Numbered from the stretch's first letter, positions 45,050 through 54,500 are shown. The stretch: DNA of 64,000 nt from JACCXG01 sp963785755 (GCA_963785755.1 CAWAXG010000037.1:62001-126000); one strand, 5' to 3'. Numbers and translations: made by a program. Notes: generated by a model from the sequence alone, not told the origin.

Positions 45050-45146
45050 GGAGCACCAGCACGTAGCACGTAGCACGAAAAGCACGTGAGCACGTGCGCA
45101 CGTAGCACATAAGCACGTGAGCACTCAGGACGTGGCACGTTGCACG
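45050..45146. repeat. Heptamer (AGCACGT) array, right bracket
   Basis: At least eight AGCACGT-type units with one- or two-base interruptions. The array overlaps the last codons of the APC permease gene, whose final residues (QRATS and stop) are encoded by it. It is inverted relative to the array at 44297-44394. Confidence 0.78.
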
Positions 45147-46498
45147 TTTTCGAACGGCCATTGCCGCAGTTGCTTCGACCAGATCAGGAACGCGACGACG
45201 CCGAGCGCGAGGATGCCGAGGCCGAAGCCGATCACCTTCACGTCGGTGGTCAGAAAGATGAACATCCAGCCGACGAACGCGACGAAGGTCGGGATGGGGT
45301 AGAGCCAGATGCGATACGGGCGCGGCATGTCCGGGTTGACGCGGCGCAGGCGCATTACGCCGACGATCTGTCCGATGAACTGGACGAGGATTCGCATCGC
45401 GATCAGGGAGTCGATCACCGTTCCGAGTGACAGCAGGCACGCAAGCACGGAGATGACGCCGAGCACGATCAGCGAGACGTACGGGAAATCCCCCCTGGGA
45501 TGCAGGCGGGCGAAGGCCTTGAAGAAATAGCCGTCGCGCGCCGCGGCGTACGGGATGCGCGAGTAGCCGAGCAGCAGGGCGAAGACCGAGCCGAACGCCG
45601 TCCACAGGATCATCAGCGTGAACGCCGTCGCGATTCCCGGTCCGTAGATCTTCTCCATGAAGATCGAGACGATGAACGTCGATTGCGGCCGGTGGTCGGC
45701 CTCGGGGACGAACTCGCGCCAGGGCACGACGCCGATGATCGAGAGGTTGATCCCGATGTAGATCAGCGCCACCGCGATGGTGCTGATCAGGATCGATCGG
45801 GGGATGACGTAGCCGGGGCGCTCGACTTCGTCGCCGATGTAGCAGATGTCGTAGTACCCGAGATAGTCGTAGACGCCGACCCGCGAGGCCGCGCCGAGGC
45901 CGAGCAGGAAGCCGAGCGAGAAATCGAACGCGCCCGGGGGAAAGTCGAAGGCGAGATTCGGATCGAAGTGAAAGGCGCCGGTGGCGATCACCGCGATGGT
46001 CGTGGCCAGCGTGCCCACCCAGAGGCTGACGGTGATCCTGGCGATCGAGGTGATCCGGCGATAGAGCAGCGCGACGTTCAGGAGGCCGACGCCCGCAGCG
46101 ACCAGAAATGCCGTGGTGCTCGACATGCCGGTCCAGATGTAGCCGAGATAGGCCGAGAAACCGATGTATCCCGACGCGATCTCGAGCGGGCCGCTCAGGA
46201 TGAACTGCCACACGAAGAGAAACGCCATCAGCCGGCCGAAGGTGTGGCGGCCGAACGCCTCGCGCAGATAGCCGAACGATCCGCCGGGCCCGGGCATCGC
46301 CGCGCCGAGCTCGCTCCAGACCATGCCGTCGCAGATGACGATGATCAGCGCGACGATCCAGCCGAGCATCGCCTGCGGCCCGCCGAGCGCGGTCAGCAGC
46401 AAGGGGATGGTGATGAACGGGCCGATCCCCACCATGTTGATCATGTTGAGGGCGGTCGCGTGAATGAGTCCGAAGCGGCGGGTGTGCGGCGTGGTCAT
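45125..46498 (-). CDS. APC-family amino-acid permease
   Basis: Inner-membrane transporter of 457 aa with about twelve hydrophobic helices. GLIHATALNMINMVGIGPFI at the N-terminus is the amino-acid-polyamine-organocation family signature, and MVWSELGAAMPGPGGSFGYLREAFG is the conserved segment after helix 2. The substrate is uncertain; the sequence resembles the broad amino-acid transporter branch. The last few codons lie in a heptamer array, so the native C-terminus may have been different. Confidence 0.92.
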   Translation of the reverse strand: MTTPHTRRFGLIHATALNMINMVGIGPFITIPLLLTALGGPQAMLGWIVALIIVICDGMVWSELGAAMPGPGGSFGYLREAFGRHTFGRLMAFLFVWQFILSGPLEIASGYIGFSAYLGYIWTGMSSTTAFLVAAGVGLLNVALLYRRITSIARITVSLWVGTLATTIAVIATGAFHFDPNLAFDFPPGAFDFSLGFLLGLGAASRVGVYDYLGYYDICYIGDEVERPGYVIPRSILISTIAVALIYIGINLSIIGVVPWREFVPEADHRPQSTFIVSIFMEKIYGPGIATAFTLMILWTAFGSVFALLLGYSRIPYAAARDGYFFKAFARLHPRGDFPYVSLIVLGVISVLACLLSLGTVIDSLIAMRILVQFIGQIVGVMRLRRVNPDMPRPYRIWLYPIPTFVAFVGWMFIFLTTDVKVIGFGLGILALGVVAFLIWSKQLRQWPFENVQRATS

Positions 46499-46839
46499 GA
46501 CGGTGGCGACAGACTAGCGCACCTCCGGCGGGATTGACGCCGTCGTTCATGCCCGAACCCGGGTACAGCAGAATTTTTCTGGCGGGCTGCAAACTGGACC
46601 TCGGGCGTCCAACCATACGTCCGGCAACCCGCTGAAAAGGCTGCCTCTTGATGGCCTTTTTCCGTTGACGCAGGTGGGAGGCAGGCCACCCTGAGGGTTT
46701 CTGGGTCGACTACGCCACGCTCTCGGGCGCTGGCGTGCCGGCCAGCCCCCGCAAGGAGCCAGACAAGCGGCCCGACCGAATGTACACTCGACCGCCCGGA
46801 GCTTCGCGTAAGCCCCGCGTTCCCGATGGCTGGTGACTC
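46499..46839. other. Intergenic gap, 341 bp
   Basis: No coding region is supported. A GAAAAGGC...GCCTTTTTC inverted pair at about 46633-46662, with a short T run, resembles a terminator for either flanking direction. Nothing else is recognised. Confidence 0.4.
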
Positions 46840-48773
46840 ATGCGTCAAAGACCTCTAGCCGCTCTTGGCTGGTTCACGTGCGTCTCGATGTTCCTGCTCT
46901 CCCTCGAGGCCGCGGCGCCCCTCATCCAGATCGACAACCCGTCGCCAGCGGCGGATGCGGCCTTCGGCACGGGACTCGCCGGCATCGGCGACGTGAATGG
47001 CGACGGCACCCCGGACTTCGTCTCGGGCGCCCCGGGCGCGAACAAGGCATTCGTCATTTCTGGTGACGACCGCTCGCTCATCCGCACGCACACCGATCCC
47101 GACGGTGCCACGGATCTGAACTTCGGATTTGCCGTCGCCGGGACCGGCGACATTACCGGCGATGGCGTGGACGACATCGCGGTCGGCGCGCCGGGTCCAC
47201 TCGGACCGATCGTGCCGCTTCCATGCGATCCGAGTCTCGGCGGCGTGTGTCCGCCGGCAGCACTGGGGCCGCGTGTTTCTCTTCAACGGCGCGACCGGCG
47301 GATTGATTCGAAAGATTGTCCCGGCGACGGCGTCCTTCCTCAAGTTCGGGTTCAGCCTCGCCGATCTCGGCGACGTCACTGGCGATGGCGTGCGCGATCT
47401 CGCAGTCGGCAGCCCGGTGCTGCAGCGTTTCTGGGGACAGGTGTATGCGTTCTCGGGAGCCACGGGCACGCAGTTGTGGATGACGCAGGAGCCCGGTCCT
47501 GACCGTCAGGACATCGCTTCGCTCGGAGAATTCATCGCGCCGCTCGCGGACATCAACGCCGACGGCAAACGCGATCTGATCGCGGCCGCTCCGTTCTTCG
47601 ACAGCGATCCGAATGCGCCCGGCTTTGCCCTCACGGGGAAAGTGTTCGTGCTCTCCGGCGCCAACGGGGACGATTCTGCGCCAGCATCTCGCGGCGGCGC
47701 CGGTGGACGGCGGGTTCTACGGCGGCATGGTCAGCAGCGTCGGCGATCAGGATGGCGATGGCGCCGAAGACTACCTGATCGGCGACCGCGGCGGCGCGGC
47801 AATCGAGCTGCGAAGCGGGGCGACCGGCGCCGTGATCCGCGCCATCCCCAGCCCGGTCACCGACAACGACACCGAGCTCTATTCACTTGCTCGTGCCGGC
47901 GATCGCAGCGGCGACGGGGTGGAGGATTTCTGGGTCGGCCTGCCCGCCGCCGGCGCCGCCTATCTGCTCGACGGCTTTGGCATCGCATTGCTCCAGGTCC
48001 CGGATCCCTCGACACCGGCTCCCGCCGATAACGCCTTCGCGATTCGGGTCGCGGCACTCGCCGACATCAATGGAGACGCGAAGCCCGAAGTGCTGATCGC
48101 GAAGCCAGGCGAGACGGTCTCGAGTTTTTCGAGCGCCGGGGCCGTCTTCCTGCTGACCTCGAACCGCCCGCCCGATGCGGATGCCGGGCCCCCTCAGACG
48201 GTATCCGCCGGAGCCGACTGCCTGGCCGCCGTCACGCTCGACGGATCGGCCTCCTCCGATCCTGACGGCGATACGCTCACCTACGCGTGGACCGGTCCAT
48301 TCGGCACGGCATCCGGCGTCAGCCCTCAAGTCACGCTGCCACTCGGCACGCACACGGTGTCGCTGACCGTTGACGACGGCAATGGCGGCTCGGATTCGGA
48401 TACGGTCACGATCACGGTCGTCGACACGTCTGGTCCGGCGATCACGGCCGCGTCCGCAAGTCCGGCTGTGCTCTGGTCTGCCAACCACAAGCTGGTGCCG
48501 GTCAGCATGTCCGTCACGGCGATCGACAACTGCAGCGCCGTCACGTGCCGGATCGTGTCGGTTGCCAGCAACGAGCCGGTGAACGGGGTCGGCGATGGCG
48601 ATGCGGCGCCCGACTGGACGATCACGGGCGAGCTGACGGTGAGTCTCCGGGCCGAACGCGCCGGTCAGGGAAGTGGTCGCGTCTATTCGATCGTCGTCGA
48701 ATGCGCCGACATCTACGGCAACACGAGCAAGACCACCGTGACGGTCACGGTGCCGAACAGCCAGGCTGAGTGA
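46840..48773 (+). CDS. Secreted FG-GAP repeat/PKD-domain protein, two frame breaks
   Basis: Exported protein of about 643 aa after repair. The signal peptide and first repeats (GIGDVNGDGTPDFVSGAPG, GTGDITGDGVDDIAVGAPG) are in one frame. After an extra G at about 47256 (CCGGCAGC) the repeats continue (LADLGDVTGDGVRDLAVGS). After a second extra G in the GGGG at about 47666 they continue again (SSVGDQDGDGAEDYLIGD). The C-terminal third has a PKD domain (VTLDGSASSDPDGDTLTYAW) and a further Ig-like segment. The calcium-binding DxNGDG loops mark beta-propeller FG-GAP repeats. Coding-quality sequence on both sides of each break suggests consensus error. The role is probably surface or extracellular. 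Confidence 0.8.
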
Positions 48774-48808
48774 GTGCCAGGACACCGTCGGCCGATCGGC
48801 TCTGAGTC

Positions 48809-48910
48809 GTTGGAAGGTTGCCCGCCGCCGCTCGTCGGCTCGGTCGCAGGCGACGAGCTCTGGCGAGGCCTCGCCGTAGCGCGCGTCGATCTATGCGCGC
48901 GGAGGCGGGG
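48809..48910 (-). repeat. ~100-bp GC-rich dispersed repeat, copy 2
   Basis: Inverted copy of the element at 41911-42022, in the gap between the FG-GAP gene and a metallophosphoesterase gene. It contains the palindrome GGCGAGGCCTCGCC, which in copy 1 has drifted to GGCGAGACCGCGCC. A single GTTGGAAGG unit of the heptamer type is at its edge. Confidence 0.78.
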
Positions 48911-49000
48911 GGAACCCTGGTTAGCGCGTCAATAAACAGGAGCAGGAAGGGCGGAACCCGTCCTCCCGTCCTCCTTGTAAATAAGAAGCCGTCCTCCGTG

Positions 49001-50443
49001 CTACCGCCCGGATTCCGTGCTGGTCGCCGCACGCTGCAGCGTCTTCTCGTAGATCGTCTTGCCGGTGCCGTCGACCAGGCTGATCCGCAGGCGCGACTGG
49101 TAGCCGTCGATGACGGCGAAGCCGTTGCTGCGGCTGGCGAAGATGGAGCGCTCGTACTCGCGCAGGTCGTAGAGCCCGGCGCCGCCGCCACCCGCGACGT
49201 AGAAGTGCACGCCTCCCTCCGGCCGCAGCGCCTGGAGGTTGTGGTCGTGGCCGCAGATGTAGACGTCGGCGCGGCTCTGGAGAAGGGGCAGGACGGACTC
49301 AATCAGATCCGGGCGATCCTGATAATTACCGCCGGAGAAAATCGGATGGTGGCCGTAGACGACCTTCCACGGTGCCACGCTTCGCTTCAGCTCCCGGTCC
49401 AGCCACTCGCGCTGCTTCGACGACGCTACGATCGTCTGTGTATCGAGGGCGAAGAACTGCACCGCGCCGGCGGTGAATGTGTAGTACGTCGCGGGCATCT
49501 TCCACGTTGGCGTCTGGCCGGAGTAGAGCAGCTCGGAGGCCGGGCTGTCGGGGTGTCCCCAATCGTGGTTGCCGAGCGCCGGGTAGAAGGTGATGCCGAG
49601 CGATCCGTACAGCTCTTCGAACCAGGTCTGCCACCGCGGATCCGACGGACTCAGCATGCCGACGCTGTAGAAGTTGTCGCCGAGCGTCACCGCCAGGTCG
49701 AAGGGACTGTCGCGATGGTAGGCGGCGATGGTCCCGGCCAGCGCTTTCTGCTCGGGCGATCCGTTGCCGAAGTCACCGAATGCCAGAACGCGCACCGCGG
49801 TATCCGCCGGCTTCACGGTGAAGAGCGGCGGCGGCGTCCGCATGAACGCCGGCAGCATCGTCCCGCGCTCGAGCGCGATCCAGCGCTCCTGTTCTTCGGC
49901 GAACCGATCGAGCGTTTTCGGATCGGCGCCGCGCTCTTTTGCGGCCTCCGCACGCCCGGCGAGCAGGGAGTTGAGGTGACGCATCCTCAGCCGCCGCATG
50001 GTGTCGAGCGCGGTCAGCGCTACTGAAGCCTCCGGGTCGCGCTCAATGACACTTTCGATGAGGGCTGGCGTGTCCGGCATCGCCAGCCATCGTGCATCGT
50101 TCGAAATCGCCTGAAGCAACGTCGAGCGGACCGCGGGAGATGGATCAGTCACGATTTGCGTCTTCACGAACCCATCGGCGCTGCGCTGGCGGATGAGCAG
50201 CCGGCCCAGCGACTGACGCAGCCCTTCGTCCGTCAGCTTGAGGAACCTTTGCTGCTCGGCCTCGGAGATCCTGAGGAGCGCTGATGCCTGGCGCCAGTCG
50301 GAGGGCAGCCTCGCGAGCACCGGGGCGATGCGCACTGCCGATGGCCCGGAGGACTGCGATGGCCCGGAGGACTGCTGGACGGCGACGCTCGTCGCCGCCA
50401 GACACACGAACACGATGATCAGTGTGAGTTTTCCGTTGCGCAT
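49001..50443 (-). CDS. Secreted metallophosphoesterase (purple acid phosphatase-like)
   Basis: Product of 480 aa from ATG 50443 with a signal peptide (MRNGKLTLIIVFVCLAATSVA). The N-terminal half is helical. The catalytic half has the calcineurin-type metal-binding blocks: AFGDFGNGS, LGDNFYSVG, LGNHDWGHP, YGHHPIFSGG and CGHDHNLQA. These give the Asp, Asn and His ligands of a binuclear centre that hydrolyses phosphate esters. A longer open frame upstream is not used because it would put the signal peptide inside the protein. Substrate unknown. Confidence 0.9.
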   Translation of the reverse strand: MRNGKLTLIIVFVCLAATSVAVQQSSGPSQSSGPSAVRIAPVLARLPSDWRQASALLRISEAEQQRFLKLTDEGLRQSLGRLLIRQRSADGFVKTQIVTDPSPAVRSTLLQAISNDARWLAMPDTPALIESVIERDPEASVALTALDTMRRLRMRHLNSLLAGRAEAAKERGADPKTLDRFAEEQERWIALERGTMLPAFMRTPPPLFTVKPADTAVRVLAFGDFGNGSPEQKALAGTIAAYHRDSPFDLAVTLGDNFYSVGMLSPSDPRWQTWFEELYGSLGITFYPALGNHDWGHPDSPASELLYSGQTPTWKMPATYYTFTAGAVQFFALDTQTIVASSKQREWLDRELKRSVAPWKVVYGHHPIFSGGNYQDRPDLIESVLPLLQSRADVYICGHDHNLQALRPEGGVHFYVAGGGGAGLYDLREYERSIFASRSNGFAVIDGYQSRLRISLVDGTGKTIYEKTLQRAATSTESGR

Positions 50444-50604
50444 GGGCAGCCTCCCCGTGCCACGGCCGCAACGGCCCGGCATTCGTCGAGCCACGCCTTT
50501 TCGGCCGTGCATATGCCGACACCTGTTGGCGAGCGGCGGGTGATTATCCCATCGGCTGGTGCATTTCCTGTAACGTTCCAGAAACTCAGCGGCTTGCGGT
50601 CCGG

Positions 50605-50862
50605 TTAGTTCGCCTGGAGGCGGACGGCAAAGCGGCCCGAATCGGGCACATCGAATGGCTTCCACTCCCGCATCGGAAGCAGATGACGCCGGACGAGGTC
50701 GGGCGGGCAGCGCGTCGCAAGCAGCCGCTTCTCGCGCGGCGCGGCCGCCTGCTCTTCCTGCAATCGGCCGGAATAAGCGCTCACGGAGCGGTCGAGTGCA
50801 GGCGCGCCAAGAGTCGCGGCGGCTGGCAGCGCGGCGAGAAAGTCTCGCCGTGAGAGTGTCAT
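50605..50862 (-). CDS. Tat-signal protein, short, probably truncated
   Basis: Product of 85 aa. MTLSRRDFLAALPAAATLG is a clear twin-arginine signal. The remainder (LLATRCPPDLVRRHLLPMREWKPF) resembles the N-terminus of Tat-exported heparinase-like proteins of several hundred residues, but the frame stops after about 15 more residues. It may be a remnant or have an unseen frame break. Its ATG overlaps the stop of the receiver gene (ATGA). Confidence 0.55.
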   Translation of the reverse strand: MTLSRRDFLAALPAAATLGAPALDRSVSAYSGRLQEEQAAAPREKRLLATRCPPDLVRRHLLPMREWKPFDVPDSGRFAVRLQAN

Positions 50863-51246
50863 GCCGGCAGGCAGAGGCGAACCGCTCTGACGAGATCGTC
50901 GGCGTCGATCGGCTTTCGCAGAACGCACGCCGGGTCCAGGTGCGAGAGATCGGACTCCATGCCGGTCACGATGACGACTGGAATGTCGCGTGTTGACGGG
51001 GTTGGCGGCGATCTCGCGCCGGACCTCGAATCCATCGATCCCGGGCAAGAGGAGATCGAGCACGACGAGATCGGTGGGACCGCTGTCGAGCTTTCGAATC
51101 GCCTCGAACCCGCCGCGGGCTTCTCGCGTCTCGAATCCAGCCAACCTCAGCGCTAGAACGAACAGCTTCCGGAGGTCATCGTCATCTTCGACGATCAGAA
51201 AGGTCTTCTTCTGCTTCTGCGCCGTATCCGTCTTCACAGCTCCCAT
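50859..51246 (-). CDS. Single-domain response regulator, frameshifted
   Basis: Receiver domain of about 128 aa. The acidic pocket (LIVEDDDDLRK) and the phospho-acceptor aspartate in LVVLDLLLPGIDGFEV are in the first frame. After PVN the frame is one base out. Removing one A from the AA at 50993-50994 (minus-strand sense) gives PVTRDIPVVIVTGMESDLSH and then VLRKPIDADDLVRAVRLCLPA, restoring the conserved Thr and Lys. No output domain follows, so it would be a CheY-type receiver. No kinase is adjacent. Confidence 0.82.
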
Positions 51247-51353
51247 TCGATGTTATCGGTGTTTGAGACGGAAGTACTTACGAAATTCCGCGACCCTGCA
51301 GGATTCGCCGAAGCTCGAGCGGTGGATGAACAATGGCCGTGGTAGACAGGGCA

Positions 51354-51452
51354 ATAACAAGTAACAAGTACGGCGAAATGGACAAGTAACAAGTACCAAC
51401 CAAGAGTTGGTACTTGCCACTTGTCGAGACTCTCAGTACTTGCTACTTGCTC
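51354..51452. repeat. Heptamer (CAAGTAA/CAAGTGG) inverted repeat
   Basis: The left arm (about 51354-51402) reads AACAAGTAACAAGTAC...GACAAGTAACAAGTACCAAC. The right arm (about 51407-51452) reads GTTGGTACTTGCCACTTGTC...AGTACTTGCTACTTGC. They are largely complementary over about 45 bases with a small loop. This is the clearest example of the heptamer hairpin class in the window. Confidence 0.85.
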
Positions 51453-51575
51453 AGTGGCTACGCCTTCAGTTCAGGCGGAAGGGAAGGACGCAAGCGTCAA
51501 CCGCATGCAACGCCGGCCGAGGGCATGCGCGCACACTAGTACCGTGATGGCGTCGGACCAGTCGTGCGCAGCCGG

Positions 51576-51740
51576 CTAGCGCGCGATCCCCACGAACTGC
51601 CCGCAGGTTTCGCAGCGGTAGACGGTCACCTTCGCGCCCAGCTGCACGAGCGTCAACTTCACCGACGGCAATTCCCGCATCGAGGGAATCGGCGGCGGCG
51701 ACGTCGAGGGTCGATCTTCCCGTGATGGCTCCGTCGGCAT
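51576..51740 (-). CDS. Very small CxxC protein
   Basis: A 54-aa frame from ATG 51740 to the TAG at 51576-51578. Pro- and Ser-rich start (MPTEPSREDRPSTSPPPIPS), then KLTLVQLGAKVTVYRCETCGQFVGIAR. The last 30 residues look like half of a zinc ribbon. The predicted fold is too short to be certain; the single CETC may be completed by a dimer. Confidence 0.45.
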   Translation of the reverse strand: MPTEPSREDRPSTSPPPIPSMRELPSVKLTLVQLGAKVTVYRCETCGQFVGIAR

Positions 51741-51901
51741 GGACGAAACCAAGTATCGAGAGGACGCCCCGCGGCGTCCAATAGAATCTCGTCACGCGAT
51801 TGCTCCCAGTGGTCAATCGCACGGTGGTGCCGTGAACGGCCGCCCGGCAGTGACCGTCACGTTGCGTCACATCGGTCAATGCTATTCGCCGACGGTCCGG
51901 T

Positions 51902-52084
51902 TTGTTTCAGGCCGCGACGCCTCAGAATGCCGCACATGTCTCGATGGCAGCGGATTGCCCTCTCGCTCGAATGGCCGATGGCCATCCTCGCAGGAACAGG
52001 AGTCCGACGCCGCGCGGCTGGAGCCGGCTCGACGTGATCGAGCGGAAGCTCGACGCGTTGCTCGAGCGGCGGCCGGATCGCTAG
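51902..52084 (+). CDS. Small hypothetical protein, doubtful start
   Basis: The credible part is the C-terminal 30 residues (RGWSRLDVIERKLDALLERR), an amphipathic helix. The N-terminal half is unconvincing, and either a later start or an upstream frame break is possible. It ends 31 bp before the cupin gene. Confidence 0.3.
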   Translation: MFQAATPQNAAHVSMAADCPLARMADGHPRRNRSPTPRGWSRLDVIERKLDALLERRPDR

Positions 52085-52115
52085 AGACGCGTCGAGCGGT
52101 GTTACGCTGTGCGCC

Positions 52116-52607
52116 ATGACGCCAGCTACCCGTGCCACCATCGTCGGCCTGTTGGCTGTTCTTGCTGCTCCCGTTGCTGCCGGCCCGCGTGCGCAAACCC
52201 CGGCCGCCGGCGCGACCCACGTCACGGTCCGGCCGTCCGAGGTCAAGTGGAGACCACTCCGACCAGGGGCGGAGATTGCCGTCGTCTCCGGAGATCCCGA
52301 CAAGGCCGGCGTCCCCTTCGTCATGCGAATGCGCTATCAGGGGGTCGTCCGGGTGCCGCCGCACTGGCATCCCACCGACGAGCACATCACCGTGCTTTCC
52401 GGTACGTTCATGGTCGGGATGGGCGAGCGGGAAGACAAGTCCTCCGCCATGGAGCTCGCCGCAGGCGGGTATGCGTTCGTTCCGCAAAAGATGCCGCACT
52501 ATGCCTGGTCGAAAGGCGACACGGTCGTGCAGGTGCACGGGATCGGCCCGTTCGCGATCAACTACGTGAACCCGGCCGACGATCCGAACAAGGGGAAAGG
52601 AAAGTAG
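52116..52607 (+). CDS. Secreted cupin-domain protein
   Basis: Product of 163 aa with a signal peptide (TRATIVGLLAVLAAPVAAGP). The cupin metal motifs are PPHWHPTDEHITVLSG (His, His, Glu, His) and, about 45 residues later, PQKMPHYAW (His). This is a single-domain barrel that should bind a divalent metal outside the cytoplasm. Its activity is not indicated. The 280 bp after it hold no gene that I can support. Confidence 0.86.
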   Translation: MTPATRATIVGLLAVLAAPVAAGPRAQTPAAGATHVTVRPSEVKWRPLRPGAEIAVVSGDPDKAGVPFVMRMRYQGVVRVPPHWHPTDEHITVLSGTFMVGMGEREDKSSAMELAAGGYAFVPQKMPHYAWSKGDTVVQVHGIGPFAINYVNPADDPNKGKGK

Positions 52608-52888
52608 GGACGCGCAAGGACGCGCGACAGGCCGACGGTCAGATTGTCACGGCGTTTGCCTTCGATGGTTGGCAGGAGGGAAGCGCGGTTCGAAGTTCGC
52701 CAGCTTCACCGCCGCCGTGCCGCGTTGGCCTGGATCGGGAACGTGGCACATCGATCAAGGCGAAGGCGACGCCCGCGCCGAAGCGATTCGGCTGCAGACA
52801 GCGATGTGTAAAATTCCATGTAGGGACAGCCCGGCTTCGCGTTTAGCGCTGTAAGGACCGCGCTCACGTGCGGCCCGCAACGGGCAGG

Positions 52889-53497
52889 TCAATCGAAACC
52901 GCAGTGCTTGCACAGCCCCACGATCGCGCCGGCGAGGATTCTGATGTCACGCCGGTGCGGAGCGAGCAGCGTGAGGCGACCCTGTATTTCGACGAACGGT
53001 GACCCTTCGAGCCTGAAGATTCGCTGGTCCGACAGCCAGGCCAGCATGACCTTGCCGCTCGCATACGTGCCGAATCTCTTTCCCGCGCGCGCACCAATGC
53101 CAGGTTCGGCGTAGACGCGGAGATAGTTGGACGCCTTGCTGCGCGGTCTCGGAAACCTGACGACGGGAATCATGACCGACAGCTCCGACGAGAACCCGTT
53201 GTGCGATTCCGTTCGGTCGTAGCCAAGATCCAGCGTGATTGTGCGTCCGGTTTCGTTGGGATGTTTCCCGCTGATGCAGCACCCAAATCCAATCTTCAGG
53301 CCGCCGAACAGCGACGGGCTCCCCTGCGCGCTGGTTCCTCCACCGGCATCCAATGCGAATACGAGCTCGAAGGATTCGGACTCGTCCGGATGATCCACCG
53401 GCACGCGCGTGACGGGCAGGCGCGGGCTGGGTACCAGCGGAGGGCAGTCCTGACCTGCCTGCATCAGCGACAAGGCGAGTAGAAGCGGCGGAAACAT
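52889..53497 (-). CDS. Secreted hypothetical protein, beta-rich
   Basis: Product of 202 aa with a signal peptide (MFPPLLLALSLMQAGQ). Alternating strands with Gly-rich loops (SLFGGLKIGFGCC, TITLDLGYDRTES) suggest an outer-membrane or secreted barrel. Cysteines occur at the N-terminus, at GCC and near the C-terminus (GLCKHCGFD). No family is recognised. Confidence 0.65.
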   Translation of the reverse strand: MFPPLLLALSLMQAGQDCPPLVPSPRLPVTRVPVDHPDESESFELVFALDAGGGTSAQGSPSLFGGLKIGFGCCISGKHPNETGRTITLDLGYDRTESHNGFSSELSVMIPVVRFPRPRSKASNYLRVYAEPGIGARAGKRFGTYASGKVMLAWLSDQRIFRLEGSPFVEIQGRLTLLAPHRRDIRILAGAIVGLCKHCGFD

Positions 53498-53738
53498 GCG
53501 TATGCAGCACGATAGCCGGAAGGTCGCGCTCGTGTCGTGAACGAGGTGTGAGCAAAGGCTGAAGAAAAAAATGTGTCACCCTGGGCCGGGATCGAACCGA
53601 AGACCGGTGGCATGCGCGCCACACGGCACATCGAGGGACCTCACGTCTTGCATCCAGCCGCGCCGCTCGTTTTCCTAGTCCATCAGATTCGAGTCGCTAA
53701 GCGTACGTCCTCACGGAACGGCAGCTGCAGATCCGTGA

Positions 53739-53969
53739 CTATTGAAAGGGAGTGAACTGAACCGACGTCGCCGCTGCAGAGTGCTCATCCGACTGGCGTC
53801 GAGAAACGACGGGGACACTCGGTTTGCCTTGACGCACCTGGCCTCTGAGTCGAGTCACCTCGCGTTGCAGCGCGTCGACGCATTCGCCGAGGCTGGCGTG
53901 GTTCGTTACAGCTGATTGGAGACCACAGTACAGACAGATCACATGCTTGGTTGGAGATGGAGATTTCAT
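53739..53969 (-). CDS. Small hypothetical protein with CxxC and coiled coil
   Basis: Product of 76 aa from ATG 53969, which has GAGGG eight bases upstream. MKSPSPTKHVICLYCGLQSA carries one CxxC, and GECVDALQREVTRLRGQVRQ is a short coiled coil. The open frame extends upstream but without conserved features. Unknown function. Confidence 0.5.
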   Translation of the reverse strand: MKSPSPTKHVICLYCGLQSAVTNHASLGECVDALQREVTRLRGQVRQGKPSVPVVSRRQSDEHSAAATSVQFTPFQ

Positions 53970-54276
53970 CACTGTGCCCTCGATGAGGTCCGGGCCCGAA
54001 CACATTCGTAGGCAGCCCTCACAAATCACGATGAGGGTAACGGCCGAGCACAACGGCGAGCTGTACCGTTTGATACAGCCGGCCAGTCTGTCTGGCGATA
54101 AGGGTGTGCAATGGCAGAGCTGGGCTCATCATTGGGCGCCGCCGTCGACGCCATCGAACGTGATTCGCGGTCGAGTCCGGATTCATTCATCGGTCGTTGA
54201 TCGGAAACGAAGTGGCATCCGAGGATTGGAAAAGGCGAGGCGTTTGGCGGGACGCCCGGCAGCTTGACGGAGCGAG
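53970..54276. other. Intergenic gap, 307 bp
   Basis: No gene or RNA is supported here. The open frames are short and lack ribosome binding sites. Confidence 0.4.
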
Positions 54277-54471
54277 TCAGCGCCCCGGTGTTTGGCGCAT
54301 GAGCGATTCTTCAATCGCATCCGCGGTTCTTGCTATTTCGGTGTGGACCTTGTCGAGTTTCTCAGTTTCGCGCCTGCTGCCGTCCGTGATCTCCTCCTTG
54401 ATTTCTTCGAGCGTGAGTGACAGGTCGTCCAGGTTGGTGGCCATTTCTTCGAGCTTTCGTGATGTCGTCAC
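54277..54471 (-). CDS. Small coiled-coil protein
   Basis: Product of 64 aa starting at GTG 54471 with GAGGAG at good spacing. The whole chain is a charged heptad-rich helix (LEEMATNLDDLSLTLEEIKE, then RRETEKLDKVHTEIARTADA). It may oligomerise; no function can be named. Confidence 0.6.
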   Translation of the reverse strand: MTTSRKLEEMATNLDDLSLTLEEIKEEITDGSRRETEKLDKVHTEIARTADAIEESLMRQTPGR

Positions 54472-54500
54472 GAGTGTCTCCTCGCTCCCATGGATCCGCT

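Noticed and set aside
45500..46537. 345-aa plus-strand frame antisense to the APC permease
   Set aside because: Asp/Arg-rich shadow; the permease strand has clear membrane helices.
48818..50026. 402-aa plus-strand frame starting in the dispersed repeat
   Set aside because: Runs antisense through the metallophosphoesterase gene; its first residues come from the repeat.
51354..51452. CAAGTAA tracts as CRISPR repeats
   Set aside because: Arms are inverted and units are 7 bp; this is a hairpin, not a repeat-spacer array.
51466..51879. 137-aa minus-strand frame
   Set aside because: No conserved pattern; another frame of the same strand gives a 54-aa protein with CETC and a plausible start.
53574..53610. 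tRNA-like T-arm (GGGATCGAACC) on the minus strand
   Set aside because: No acceptor stem or anticodon arm could be built around it.
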